From contig NZ_ASXG01000078.1 in the NCBI RefSeq assembly GCF_000411975.1, positions 45,031 through 109,030 on the forward strand: 64,000 bases of DNA, in the 5' to 3' direction. Origin of the DNA: Amycolatopsis orientalis DSM 43388 (lineage in GTDB: Bacteria > Actinomycetota > Actinomycetes > Mycobacteriales > Pseudonocardiaceae). The translations under genes were made by a program, and so were the position numbers. Below are positions 56,142 through 64,000 of the stretch, in pieces (position 1 is the first letter of the stretch; each line of letters opens with the position of its first letter). The notes under the pieces were generated by a model, which did not search any database, had not been told where the DNA came from, and worked only from the letters and a program-made list of their open reading frames with translations.

Positions 56142-58427
56142 TTACTTGACGGGTCGAACGGGTTCGAGCCGGACCACGACCGATTTGGACGTCGGCGTGC
56201 CGGACTCCAGGGCTTGCGAATCGAGCGGGACGAGCGGATTGGTCTCCGGGTAGTACGCGGCGGCGCACCCCTTCGGCGTGTCGTAGGCGACGAGACGGAA
56301 CCGCGGCACCCGGCGTTCGCCGTCCGGCCACTCCGAGACCAGGTCGACGTGGTCTCCGTCGCGCAGCCCCAGCTCCCGCAGGTCCGCCTCGTTCACGAAG
56401 ACCACCCGGCGTCCGGAGCGGATGCCCCGGTAGCGGTCGTCCAGCCCGTACACGGTGGTGTTGAACTGGTCGTGGCTGCGCAGCGTCTGGAGGACGAGCC
56501 GGCCCTCCGGGACGGTCAGCACCTCGAGCGGGCTGACCGTGAACACCGCTTTGCCTTCGGGCGTGGGAAAGGTTCGCGTGTCGCGCGGCGGATGCGGAAG
56601 CGGGAAAGCGGTGTGCCGGCTGATTTTCTCTTCGTATCCCTCGCAGCCGGGCACCACCCGGCCGATGCGCTCGCGGATCCGCGAGTAATCGGCGGCGAAT
56701 TCCGCCCACGGAATGCCGTACCGGTCGCCGAGCGCGGCGTACGCCATTCCGCAGACGATCGCCACCTCCGACCGCAACAGCGGCGCGGCCGGTTTCGCCC
56801 GCCCGCGGGACGCGTGGACGACCGACATCGAGTCTTCGACGGTGACCCGCTGCACGATGCCGCCAGTGTGGTCCTGTTCCGTGCGGCCGAGCGCGGGCAG
56901 GATCAGGGCATCCTTGCCCGCGGCAAGGTGGCTCCGGTTCAGCTTGGTGGAGATCTGGACGGTCAGCGCGGCGGACCGCAGGGCCGCTTCGGTGACCGCG
57001 GTGTCGGACATCGCCTCGGCGAAGTTGCCGCCCAGCCCGACGAACACCTTCGCGCGCCCGTCCCGCAGCGCGCGCACCGCGTCGGCGGCGTCGTGCCCGT
57101 GCTCGCGCGGCGGCTCGAAGCCGAACTCCGCGCCCAGTGCGTCCAAAAAGGACTCCGGAGGCTTTTCCCAGATGCCCATCGTACGGTCGCCCTGGACGTT
57201 GGAATGGCCGCGCACCGGACACAGCCCGGCGCCGGGCTTGCCGATCATTCCGCGCATCAGCGCGACGTTGACGATCTCGCCCACGGTGGCGACCGAGTTG
57301 CGGTGCTGGGTGATCCCCATCGCCCAGCAGTGCACGGTCCGCCGCGAGTCGGCCATCATCGCCGCGGCCGCCTCGATCTCCTCGCGGGCCAGCCCGGTGG
57401 CGGCGGCGACCTCGTCCCAGCCGACGCCGCGGACGTGCTTTTCCCAGGCTTCCCAGCCGGTGGTCGACTGGCGGACGAACTCCCGGTCGACGATCGTGCC
57501 GGGATTCGCGTCCTCGGCCTCCAGCAGAAGCCGGGCGACGCCGCGCCACAGGGCGAGGTCGCCGTTCGACCGGATCCGCAGATACCGGTCGGCGAGGCCG
57601 GTGCCGATCGTCAGCCCGCGCGGCGTCTGCGGATTGTTGAACTTGAGCAGCCCGGCTTCGCGCAGCGGATTGACCGCGAGGATCTTGGCGCCGTTGCGCT
57701 TGGCCTTCTCGAGCGCGGACAGCATCCGCGGGTGGTTCGTGCCCGGATTCTGGCCGGAGATCACGATCAGGTCCGCCTCGTGCAGATCCTGGAGCGTCAC
57801 CGTGCCCTTGCCGACGCCGATCGCGCGGGCGAGGCCGACGGAGGTCGACTCGTGGCACATGTTCGAGCAGTCCGGCAGGTTGTTGGTGCCGAGTGCGCGG
57901 GCGAACAGCTGATAGACGAACGCGGCCTCGTTCGAGGCCCGGCCGGACGTGTAGAAAAGCGCCTCGTCCGGGGACTCGAGCGCGCGCAGATGCTCGCCCA
58001 CGAGCGCGAACGCGTCCGCCCAGGAAATCGGTTCGTAGCGGTCGGCGCCGTCCCGCCGCACCATCGGGTGCGCCAGCCGGCCCTGGCTTTCCAGCCAGTA
58101 GCCGCTCCGGCCGGCCAGCTCGGAGATCGAATGCCGGGCGAAGAAGTCCGGGCCGACGGTGTCGCGCTGCCCCTCCCACGAGACGGCTTTGGCGCCGTTC
58201 TCGCAGAACTCCGCGGTGTGCCGGCCCTCCAGCGGATCCGGCCACGCGCAGGACATGCAGTCGAACCCGTCGACCTGGTTGAGCGACAACAGGTTCTTCG
58301 CCGATTTCGCCGGCCCCATCTGGGCCAGTGCGCGGCGGAGCGAAACCCGGACCGCCTTCAGCCCGGCCGCGTGCGTCGCCGGCGGGCGGACCGTCAATCC
58401 GGCTTCTTCGGGGTATTCGTCGGACAC
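56142..58427 (-). CDS. FdhF/YdeP-family molybdopterin oxidoreductase, putative formate dehydrogenase
   Basis: A 761-residue bis-molybdopterin-guanine-dinucleotide enzyme, starting at GTG 58427 with GAGGT upstream. [11 protein letters not shown] (Cys57, Cys60) is the FdhF/YdeP-type N-terminal signature, which has only part of the four-cysteine cluster site of classical formate dehydrogenases. [11 protein letters not shown] marks the metal-ligand region, and [13 protein letters not shown] with [11 protein letters not shown] the cofactor-binding repeats. No in-frame TGA is seen, so no selenocysteine. Substrate of this family is uncertain. Lying between formaldehyde dehydrogenase and the oxygenase, a formate-oxidising role is the best contextual reading; no fdhD or electron-transfer subunit is present nearby. 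Confidence 0.78.
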   Translation of the reverse strand: MSDEYPEEAGLTVRPPATHAAGLKAVRVSLRRALAQMGPAKSAKNLLSLNQVDGFDCMSCAWPDPLEGRHTAEFCENGAKAVSWEGQRDTVGPDFFARHSISELAGRSGYWLESQGRLAHPMVRRDGADRYEPISWADAFALVGEHLRALESPDEALFYTSGRASNEAAFVYQLFARALGTNNLPDCSNMCHESTSVGLARAIGVGKGTVTLQDLHEADLIVISGQNPGTNHPRMLSALEKAKRNGAKILAVNPLREAGLLKFNNPQTPRGLTIGTGLADRYLRIRSNGDLALWRGVARLLLEAEDANPGTIVDREFVRQSTTGWEAWEKHVRGVGWDEVAAATGLAREEIEAAAAMMADSRRTVHCWAMGITQHRNSVATVGEIVNVALMRGMIGKPGAGLCPVRGHSNVQGDRTMGIWEKPPESFLDALGAEFGFEPPREHGHDAADAVRALRDGRAKVFVGLGGNFAEAMSDTAVTEAALRSAALTVQISTKLNRSHLAAGKDALILPALGRTEQDHTGGIVQRVTVEDSMSVVHASRGRAKPAAPLLRSEVAIVCGMAYAALGDRYGIPWAEFAADYSRIRERIGRVVPGCEGYEEKISRHTAFPLPHPPRDTRTFPTPEGKAVFTVSPLEVLTVPEGRLVLQTLRSHDQFNTTVYGLDDRYRGIRSGRRVVFVNEADLRELGLRDGDHVDLVSEWPDGERRVPRFRLVAYDTPKGCAAAYYPETNPLVPLDSQALESGTPTSKSVVVRLEPVRPVK

Positions 58428-58476
58428 CGTCGACCTCGGACCTCTCCGTGCTGCCTGATCGGTTTCCTGATCGCCG

Positions 58477-59610
58477 TCAGCTGATCGCCGCGGCGACCCA
58501 GTCCCGGAACTCGCCGATGTGGTGCTCGGACGGGACGAGCACGCCGCCCTTGGCATAGGCCTTCGAGGACATCGCCGGCTGGCACCGTTCGCAGGCGTCG
58601 AAGTCCTGCTGGTTCACCCGGTGGAAGAGCTCCACCGAATGCGCCAGGTCCGCGCCGCTGTCGACGACCTCGCGCGGGTACAGCCAGTCGCATTCGACGA
58701 TCGTGCGGTCGACGGCCATCGGGTGCATCCGGTGGAAGATCACGTGGTCGGGCACCAGGTTGATGAACACCTGCGGGTTGACAGTGATCGCGTAGTAGCG
58801 GCGGTCGTGGTTCTCGCCGACCCCGGACAGGGTGTCGAAGCCGGCCCGGCCGTCGACGGTGAACCCGGCGACCTCGTCTCCGAATTCCGCGCCGTGGCCC
58901 ACGTAGTACTGCGCCGCGTACCCGTCGGCGAACTCCGGCAGGACCTCGGTGAGCTCCGGGTGGATCGTCGCGCAGTGATAGCACTCCATGAAGTTCTCGA
59001 CGATCAGCTTCCAGTTCGCCTTGACGTCGTAGACGATCCGGCGGCCGACGACGAGGTCGTCGATGCCCCAGCCGTCGATCGCCGCGGGGTCGCCCAGCCG
59101 CGCGGTCACCGCGCCCTGCACCGTCTCCTCGAAGGACGGCGGCTCGTCGGCGAGGCACACCCAGGCGGTGCCGAGCCATTCCCGCAGCGCGACCGGGATC
59201 AGCCCGTATTCCTTCCGGTCCACGTCCGCCATCGAGTTGAGGTTCGGCGCAGCGACGAGCGAACCGTCGAGTCCGTAGGTCCACGCGTGGTACGGGCACT
59301 GCAGGTTCCGGCGGACGCTGCCGGAGTCCTCCACGCACAGCTGGGCGCCGCGGTGGCGGCAGACGTTGAGGAAGGCGCGCAGTGCGCCGTCGCGGCCGCG
59401 CACGAGCAGCACGCTTTCGCCGCCGACGTCGACCTTCCGGAAGTTCCCGGCGGACGGCAGGTCCGAACCGCGCGCGACCGCGAACCAGTGCGATTGGAAG
59501 ATCCGCGACTGTTCGAGCTCGAAGATCGCGGGATCGGTGTAGTGCGCGCCAGGCAGCGTCGGGATGAGGCTCGACCCGGTCTGCGCGGGGCGGGTTTCGA
59601 CAGAGCTCAT
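58477..59610 (-). CDS. Rieske non-heme iron oxygenase alpha subunit, proposed glycine betaine demethylase
   Basis: A 377-residue terminal oxygenase. The [2Fe-2S] Rieske centre is Cys84-x-His86 (VCRHRGAQLC) and Cys105-x2-His108 (CPYHAWTY); the mononuclear iron site is His212 and His217 (ECYHCATIHPEL) plus a distal acid. Its size and ENFMECYHC segment fit the GbcA/choline-monooxygenase-like group that N-demethylates quaternary ammonium compounds, releasing formaldehyde. Context (dimethylglycine and sarcosine oxidases, formaldehyde dehydrogenase) makes glycine betaine the best substrate guess; stachydrine or carnitine cannot be excluded. Unlike GbcB systems, the partner electron carriers are separate ferredoxin and reductase genes directly upstream. 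Confidence 0.85.
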   Translation of the reverse strand: MSSVETRPAQTGSSLIPTLPGAHYTDPAIFELEQSRIFQSHWFAVARGSDLPSAGNFRKVDVGGESVLLVRGRDGALRAFLNVCRHRGAQLCVEDSGSVRRNLQCPYHAWTYGLDGSLVAAPNLNSMADVDRKEYGLIPVALREWLGTAWVCLADEPPSFEETVQGAVTARLGDPAAIDGWGIDDLVVGRRIVYDVKANWKLIVENFMECYHCATIHPELTEVLPEFADGYAAQYYVGHGAEFGDEVAGFTVDGRAGFDTLSGVGENHDRRYYAITVNPQVFINLVPDHVIFHRMHPMAVDRTIVECDWLYPREVVDSGADLAHSVELFHRVNQQDFDACERCQPAMSSKAYAKGGVLVPSEHHIGEFRDWVAAAIS

Positions 59611-59647
59611 GTGCGGTCCTTCTGTGCGTGGGAGAAGAGTTCGGGGT

Positions 59648-60823
59648 TCAGAGCCGCGCCGCGCGCGGGGCGGCCAGCTGCCGGCGCCAGCGTCCGAAGG
59701 AACGGACTCGGCCGATGGCCAGCACCGCGACCGGATCGCCGTCCCGATCGCGGTAAAGCGCGAGGAAATCGAAGGAATCCAGGTCGCCTTCGACGACTTC
59801 GACCCGCACGGCGCGGCCGCGGTGCCCGGCGAACTGGATGCGGTGGCCGTACTGATCCGACCAGAAATAGGGCACTTCGTGATGCGCCGGCGCGGTGTGC
59901 TCCTGGCCGAGCAGCGCGGCCGCCGCGGCGGAGGGTTGCTGCACCGCGTTGGTCCAGTGTTCGAGCCGCGTCGCCGCACCGATCAGCGGCCGGTGTGACC
60001 GCGCGCAGTCGCCGACCGCGAACACGCCGGGAACGGCGGTAGCGCCGCGCGCGTCGGTGACCACCCCGTCGTCGAGCTCGAGTCCGGAGCCGGCGAGCCA
60101 CTCCACTTGGGGCGCCGCACCGATGCCGAGGAGCACCACGTCCGCCGGCAACTCCGTGCCGTCGGTCAGCCGGACGCCGGTCGCCTGCGGAGAACCCGTC
60201 ACCTCGGCCAGACCGGCTCCGGTGCGCAGCCGGACGCCCCGGGTGGCGTGGAGCCGGGAGCACACCGCGCCCATCTCCGTGCCGAGCGGCTTCTCCAGCG
60301 GGACCGCGGCGGCTTCGACCACCTCGACGTCGACGCCGAGCGCGGCTGCGGTGGACGCCACCTCCGACCCGATGAAGCCGGCGCCGATGACCACGAGCCG
60401 GGCTCCGGGAACCAGCGCCTTCCGCAGGGCGAGCGCGTCGTCGAACGTCCGGAGAGTGTGGACGCCGTCGGGCATCGAGCCTGGCAGCTCGCGCGCCCGT
60501 GCCCCGGTCGCGACGATGACGGCGTCCGAAACGACGCGCTCGCCGCCCTCGAGAACGACCGCGCGCTCGGCGGCGTCGAGCGCGACGGCCCGGCAGCCGA
60601 GCCGCCAATCCGCACGCAGCGACTCGTCTTCCGGAGTCGCCAGGGCCAAGTCCGCCTCGGACGCGGTGCCGGCGAGGAATTCCTTCGACAGCGGCGGCCG
60701 GTCGTACGGGGCGTGGGGTTCGTCCCCGACGACGACGAGCCGTCCTTCGAACCCCTTGTCCCGCAACGCCCTCGCCGCACTGAGACCGGCGAGCGAGGCG
60801 CCGACGATGGTCACCGCACGCAT
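59648..60823 (-). CDS. FAD-dependent ferredoxin reductase (rubredoxin/BphA4-like)
   Basis: A 391-residue pyridine-nucleotide-disulfide-type reductase. FAD loop VGASLAGLSAARAL, NADH loop VIGAGFIGSEVAS and the C-terminal FAVGDCARSH are the three fingerprints; PYDRPPLSKEFLAG is typical of oxygenase-coupled reductases. It carries electrons from NADH to the Rieske ferredoxin. The ATG at 60823 shares a base with the ferredoxin stop; a GTG lies three bases earlier. Confidence 0.88.
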   Translation of the reverse strand: MRAVTIVGASLAGLSAARALRDKGFEGRLVVVGDEPHAPYDRPPLSKEFLAGTASEADLALATPEDESLRADWRLGCRAVALDAAERAVVLEGGERVVSDAVIVATGARARELPGSMPDGVHTLRTFDDALALRKALVPGARLVVIGAGFIGSEVASTAAALGVDVEVVEAAAVPLEKPLGTEMGAVCSRLHATRGVRLRTGAGLAEVTGSPQATGVRLTDGTELPADVVLLGIGAAPQVEWLAGSGLELDDGVVTDARGATAVPGVFAVGDCARSHRPLIGAATRLEHWTNAVQQPSAAAAALLGQEHTAPAHHEVPYFWSDQYGHRIQFAGHRGRAVRVEVVEGDLDSFDFLALYRDRDGDPVAVLAIGRVRSFGRWRRQLAAPRAARL

Positions 60824-61164
60824 CACACGGCCTCGGCCACGAGCGTTCCGGCGGCCGGCGCGGCGGCGGGCACGTTCACGTAGAGCAGGCCGTCGGACAC
60901 GATCACCTCGTGCGTCCGCACCGGCCGACGCGCCGGCGGCCCGCTCGGCACTCCGGTCCGCAAGTCGAAACACGCTGCGTGCAAAGGACATTCGACCGCG
61001 CACCCCTCGACCCATCCGTCCGAAAGGGACGCGTCCTGATGGGTGCAGGTGTCGTCGATCGCGTAGAACTCGCCCTCGACGTTGAAGACCGCGATCGGGA
61101 CCTCGGCCTCGATCCGGACGGACTCTCCGTCGGGGAGGTCGGACACCGCGCCGGCACAGATCAT
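60823..61164 (-). CDS. Rieske-type ferredoxin component
   Basis: A 113-residue Rieske ferredoxin: Cys40-x-His42 (DTCTHQDASL) and Cys59-x2-His62 (ECPLHAACF) bind the [2Fe-2S] cluster; FNVEGEFYAIDD is the usual strand before it. It shuttles electrons from the reductase to the oxygenase at 58477. First gene of the minus-strand operon ending at 54416; divergent from an IclR regulator. Confidence 0.9.
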   Translation of the reverse strand: MICAGAVSDLPDGESVRIEAEVPIAVFNVEGEFYAIDDTCTHQDASLSDGWVEGCAVECPLHAACFDLRTGVPSGPPARRPVRTHEVIVSDGLLYVNVPAAAPAAGTLVAEAV

Positions 61165-61184
61165 CGCTCGACTCCTGTTGCGTA

Positions 61185-61211
61185 TTGCGGAACGCGTGAC
61201 ACTATCCGCAA
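61185..61211. promoter_or_regulatory. inverted repeat in the Rieske operon/iclR divergent gap
   Basis: TTGCGGA (61185-61191) and TCCGCAA (61205-61211) are perfect 7-base arms with a 13-base spacer, and a second TTGCG precedes the left arm by two bases. The likely binding site of the adjacent IclR protein. Confidence 0.5.
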
Positions 61212-61286
61212 CACACGATGAGGCAGCCGCCCCCATCCGTCAACGATCGACTTCCGGCTTCGCCCACCCGGACGAGGAGTTGCGCA

Positions 61287-62060
61287 ATGAACAACAACGA
61301 GCGAGCCGAGCCGCGCTCGACCACCCAGGCCGTCGAACGAGCCCTGTCGATCCTGGTGCTGCTGGCCCGGAACGGACCGTCCCGATTGACCGATCTCGCC
61401 GGCGAAATCGGCGTGCACAAGTCCACCGCGTCGCGGATGATGTCCGCGCTCGAGCGGTTCCGGCTCGTCGAGCAAACCGGAAACCGCGGCCGATACCGGC
61501 TCGGCTTCGGGATCGTCCGGCTCGCCGGAGCGACTGCCGCACAACTGGACATCGCACGCGAAAGCCGCCCGGTCTGCGCCCGCCTCGCCGCCGAACTCCG
61601 CGGCACGGTGAGCCTGAGCGTCCGGGAGGCCGACGGGGTCACCGCCGTCGTCCAGGAGCCGGAGACGGAACGCAACTGGATCGGCCTGCGCGCGCCGCTG
61701 CACGCGACCGCGAGCGGGAAAGTCCTGCTCGCCAGCTTCGGCTTCGAAGAACTCGGCGAAATACTCGAACAACCGCGCGAACGTTTCACCCCGCACACCA
61801 TCACCGCACCCGGCGTGCTGCTCGCCGATCTGAACCGCACGCGGGACCGCGGCTGGGCGGCGACGAGCGGCGAACTCGAACCGGAACTCAACTCGGTCGC
61901 CGTCGCGGTGCGCGGCCCGGGCGGCCGGATCGTCGGCGCGCTCAGCGTGTCAGGCGGCAAAACCTCCCTGCGCCCCAAGGATTTCCGCGAGGTCGCGCGA
62001 ATTCTCGCCGACGGCGCCGAAGAGATCCTCGAACGCCTCCGCCGCTTGGCGGACACCTGA
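61287..62060 (+). CDS. IclR-family transcriptional regulator
   Basis: A 257-residue IclR protein starting at ATG 61287, eight bases after GAGGAG. Residues about 15-75 are the winged helix (AVERALSILVLLARNG; LTDLAGEIGVHKSTASRMMSALE) and residues 90-250 the IclR ligand domain, ending VGALSVSGGKTSLRPKDFREV. It is divergent from the Rieske ferredoxin-reductase-oxygenase operon and upstream of the transporter, so it probably senses the quaternary amine or a breakdown product. Confidence 0.9.
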   Translation: MNNNERAEPRSTTQAVERALSILVLLARNGPSRLTDLAGEIGVHKSTASRMMSALERFRLVEQTGNRGRYRLGFGIVRLAGATAAQLDIARESRPVCARLAAELRGTVSLSVREADGVTAVVQEPETERNWIGLRAPLHATASGKVLLASFGFEELGEILEQPRERFTPHTITAPGVLLADLNRTRDRGWAATSGELEPELNSVAVAVRGPGGRIVGALSVSGGKTSLRPKDFREVARILADGAEEILERLRRLADT

Positions 62061-62145
62061 TCCGAACCCGCCGGTAACCCGACTGTCCTCAGTGGACTTC
62101 TCGCGGCCCGCCCTTGACCAGCCCTGACACACCTAATAGCGTCAA

Positions 62146-62157
62146 TAGATATATCAG
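62146..62157 (+). promoter_or_regulatory. palindromic operator upstream of the transporter
   Basis: TAGATATATCAG, with core GATATATC, 25 bases before the leader peptide start. Third member of the set with 42592 and 54338. Confidence 0.5.
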
Positions 62158-62181
62158 CCGCCTCATGACTCAAGGACGATC

Positions 62182-62244
62182 ATGAATCCCTGCCGCTGCA
62201 CGCCGCCCGAATCCATGACCGGCCGAACGGAGGAAGCGCGGTGA
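62182..62244 (+). CDS. 20-residue leader peptide overlapping the transporter start
   Basis: ATG 62182, six bases after AAGGA, begins a short frame encoding MNPCRCTPPE and onward, ending in EEAR. Its TGA (62242-62244) overlaps the transporter's GTG (62241) as GTGA, so ribosomes finishing the leader can restart on the transporter. The Cys-x-Cys at residues 4-6 recalls cysteine-containing leader peptides. No homologue is recognised; the frame could be chance, but the ribosome binding site and exact overlap support it. Confidence 0.5.
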   Translation: MNPCRCTPPESMTGRTEEAR

Positions 62245-63677
62245 CCGCGGCAACGGAGGGCCCCGGAGGCACCGTCGGCGCGATCGCGATCGAAGACGAG
62301 AAAACGATCCGCCGGGCCTCGATGGCCGCCGCGGTCGGCAATGTCGCCGAATGGTACGACTTCGGCATTTACTCCTATCTCGCCGCCATCGCGCTGGACC
62401 GGGTCTTCTTCCCCGACGCCGGCAGCTGGGCGCCGGTGCTGACGCTGGCCACCTTCGCCGCGGCGTTCCTGGTCCGCCCGCTCGGCGGGTTCATCCTGGG
62501 CCCGCTCGGCGACCGGATCGGCCGCACCCGGGTGCTGTCGGCGACCGTGCTGCTGATGGCGGGTGCCACCCTCCTGCTGGGACTCGTGCCCAGCTACGGC
62601 ACCATCGGGATCGCGGCACCCCTCATCGTGCTGTTCATCCGGATGCTGCAAGGCTTCTCCGCGGGCGGCGAATACGCCGGAGCGCTCACGCTGGTCGCCG
62701 AGTACGCACCGGACCGCCGTCGCGGCTTCTTCGGCAGCTGGCTGGAATTCGGCACCCTGGTCGGGTACACGCTCGGCGCCGGGATCAGCGCCTTGCTGAT
62801 CACCGTGCTGCCGCAGCACGAGCTGCTGTCGTGGGGCTGGCGAATCCCGTTCATGATCGCCCTCCCGGTCGGCGCGGTCGGGATCTACCTGCGGCTGCGG
62901 CTCGAAGAAACCCCTGCGTTCCGCCAGCTGATGCGACGGTCGCCGGCCATGTCCACCATGTCGCTGCGCCGCATGTTCGGTGTCCTGGTCACGAAACACC
63001 GGCCGGAGGCCTTGATCGCGGGCGGTCTCGTCATCGCCTGGAACGTCACGAACTACGTGCTGACGAACTACGTGCCGACCTACCTCACCGGCACGCTCCC
63101 CAGCCACGGCGTGACCGGCACCAGCGAGTCGGTGTCGAGCACGCTCCAGGTGATCGTCATGATCGCGATGCTCGCCGTGATCCTCTTCGTCGGGAAGCTG
63201 AGCGACCGCATCGGCCGCAAACCGATCCTGCTCACCGGCAGTCTCCTGCTCGTCGTCGCCGGCCTCCCCTCGGTCTGGCTGCTGCGCCACGGCCTGGCCG
63301 GGCAGGTCGCCGGATTGCTGATCATGGGCTTCACCCTGCTGTGCTTCGCCGCGGTGACACCGTCCACGCTTCCTGCCCTATTCCCGACCTTCATCCGCTA
63401 CGGCAGCCTGTCGATCATTTTCAACATCTTCGTCTCCGCGTTCGCCGGCACCGCCCCGACCGTCATCGGCGTCGCGGTAACCGGCACCGGCAACCTGGAC
63501 TGGCCCGGCTACTACCTCATCGGCGCCGGGGTGATCGGACTCGTCGCCACCCTGCGCCTCAAGGAGCCAGCCGGCCGCGCCTTGCCCGGGTCCGCTCCCC
63601 TCGCCTCCACCGCGGAGCTGCTCAATCCGGGCCGCACCAGCGACGAAGTGCCGATCGAAGACCCATCCGCGCGCTGA
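62241..63677 (+). CDS. MHS-family MFS transporter (ProP/betaine-type proton symporter)
   Basis: A 478-residue twelve-helix transporter starting at GTG 62241, with GGAGGA upstream. GNVAEWYDFGIYSYLA at the first helix, GPLGDRIGRTRVL after the second and RMLQGFSAGGEYAGA in the fourth are hallmarks of the metabolite:H+ symporter family, which includes ProP (proline/glycine betaine), citrate and shikimate carriers. KLSDRIGRKPIL repeats the loop in the second half. At the edge of the betaine-degradation island it most likely imports the quaternary amine substrate. Confidence 0.87.
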   Translation: MTAATEGPGGTVGAIAIEDEKTIRRASMAAAVGNVAEWYDFGIYSYLAAIALDRVFFPDAGSWAPVLTLATFAAAFLVRPLGGFILGPLGDRIGRTRVLSATVLLMAGATLLLGLVPSYGTIGIAAPLIVLFIRMLQGFSAGGEYAGALTLVAEYAPDRRRGFFGSWLEFGTLVGYTLGAGISALLITVLPQHELLSWGWRIPFMIALPVGAVGIYLRLRLEETPAFRQLMRRSPAMSTMSLRRMFGVLVTKHRPEALIAGGLVIAWNVTNYVLTNYVPTYLTGTLPSHGVTGTSESVSSTLQVIVMIAMLAVILFVGKLSDRIGRKPILLTGSLLLVVAGLPSVWLLRHGLAGQVAGLLIMGFTLLCFAAVTPSTLPALFPTFIRYGSLSIIFNIFVSAFAGTAPTVIGVAVTGTGNLDWPGYYLIGAGVIGLVATLRLKEPAGRALPGSAPLASTAELLNPGRTSDEVPIEDPSAR

Positions 63678-63816
63678 CGGCGCGGAACCGGCAGGCGCGC
63701 CAACTTGCTCGGCAGGGCGACGGCCAGACGCGTGCGCGCTCTCGCAGTGGACCGAATTCCGCATCGCGGCGCAGTCGGGCCGACCCGCGGTTCGATGCCG
63801 AGCGGCCTGGCTGCGC

Positions 63817-63856
63817 GTAGTTGTGGCCGCTCGCCCCGGTATTCCCGAGACTTCCG
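63817..63856. repeat. copy 2 of the dispersed ~37-base intergenic element
   Basis: Partner of 4170-4209. It lies in the gap between the transporter and the minus-strand gene at the window edge, immediately before the hairpin at 63857. Confidence 0.45.
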
Positions 63857-63887
63857 GCTTGCCTCGTCGCGCCTCCGCGCGGCAAGC
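63857..63887 (-). terminator. candidate terminator of the edge gene
   Basis: Outer stem GCTTGCC/GGCAAGC (63857-63863 / 63881-63887) encloses an inner GCGC-CTCC-GCGC hairpin (69-72 / 77-80). It lies three bases beyond the stop codon of the gene at 63891 and could also serve the convergent transporter. Confidence 0.5.
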
Positions 63888-63890
63888 GGT

Positions 63891-64000
63891 TCACGCGGAA
63901 GCGCGGCGTTTGGCCAGCGCCATGCGGACCAGGAACACCGGGCTCGGCGGAACCCAGCCGAGCTGCTTGGCCAGGGTCAGGTCGTCGCGGTTGGCCCAGT
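63891..64000 (-). CDS. C-terminal fragment of an unidentified protein
   Basis: The stop TGA is at 63891-63893 and the frame is open to the window edge, giving 35 residues ending FLVRMALAKRRASA, preceded by DDLTLAKQLGWVPPSP. The fragment is too short to recognise. The mixed hydrophobic-basic tail might be membrane- or RNA-associated, but no function is proposed. Confidence 0.5.
   Translation of the reverse strand, partial: WANRDDLTLAKQLGWVPPSPVFLVRMALAKRRASA

Noticed and set aside
56142..58427. Selenocysteine formate dehydrogenase
   Set aside because: The frame has no internal TGA and the expected selenocysteine context is absent.

Overview
The window is high-GC actinobacterial DNA. Many starts are GTG and long chains of genes overlap by ATGA or GTGA. 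It carries a complete yrbE/mce lipid-uptake operon and a mycothiol-type formaldehyde dehydrogenase. Together these point to a soil Mycobacteriales/Pseudonocardiales organism; an Amycolatopsis-like genus is an inference from overall character, not proven. I saw no rRNA, tRNA, CRISPR array, insertion sequence or phage gene.

Layout. (1) 1-10342: a meta-cleavage catabolic cluster. It has a catechol 2,3-dioxygenase with its chloroplast-type ferredoxin, a semialdehyde hydrolase and dehydrogenase, a 4-oxalocrotonate-type tautomerase, two luciferase-like monooxygenases with a flavin reductase, and a XylS-like AraC activator. (2) 10538-13499: a secreted GH1 glycosidase and a secreted lipase, divergent from a TetR regulator. 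(3) 13745-23250: an acyl-CoA catabolic operon (SCP-x-type thiolase, SRPBCC protein, MaoC hydratase, SDR, acyl-CoA dehydrogenase, hydrolase, acyl-CoA ligase) flanked by two related AraC regulators. (4) 23213-31698: a minus-strand yrbEAB-mceABCDEF operon, with a frameshift in mceA and an irregular yrbEA start. (5) 31997-38908: an SDR/aldehyde dehydrogenase pair, then a Baeyer-Villiger monooxygenase fused to an HSL-type esterase with its own SDR and a divergent AraC regulator. (6) 39159-63677: a one-carbon island.

The one-carbon island is the most striking part. A Rieske oxygenase with its ferredoxin and reductase (proposed glycine betaine demethylase), dimethylglycine oxidase, heterotetrameric sarcosine oxidase (soxBDAG), glyA and sdaA form an inferred route from betaine to pyruvate. 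Both forms of the released C1 unit are provided for. Free formaldehyde would go through a mycothiol-dependent dehydrogenase and a metallo-hydrolase. Methylene-tetrahydrofolate would go through FolD, a FchA-like cyclohydrolase and PurU to formate, and formate to a molybdopterin oxidoreductase. folP and pabB sit in the same operons, as if the folate cofactor pool is raised together with the pathway. The FolD encoded here has lost the catalytic lysine of the cyclohydrolase step, and the FchA-like gene overlaps it by 4 bases. A shared TTGATRTATCAR-like palindrome lies before sdaA/gntR, glyA and the MHS transporter, suggesting a local GntR regulon. An IclR regulator divides the Rieske operon from the transporter.

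Three AraC regulators of the same broad type each sit beside a separate lipid or ketone module, so the left half looks like several stacked, independently controlled catabolic cassettes.
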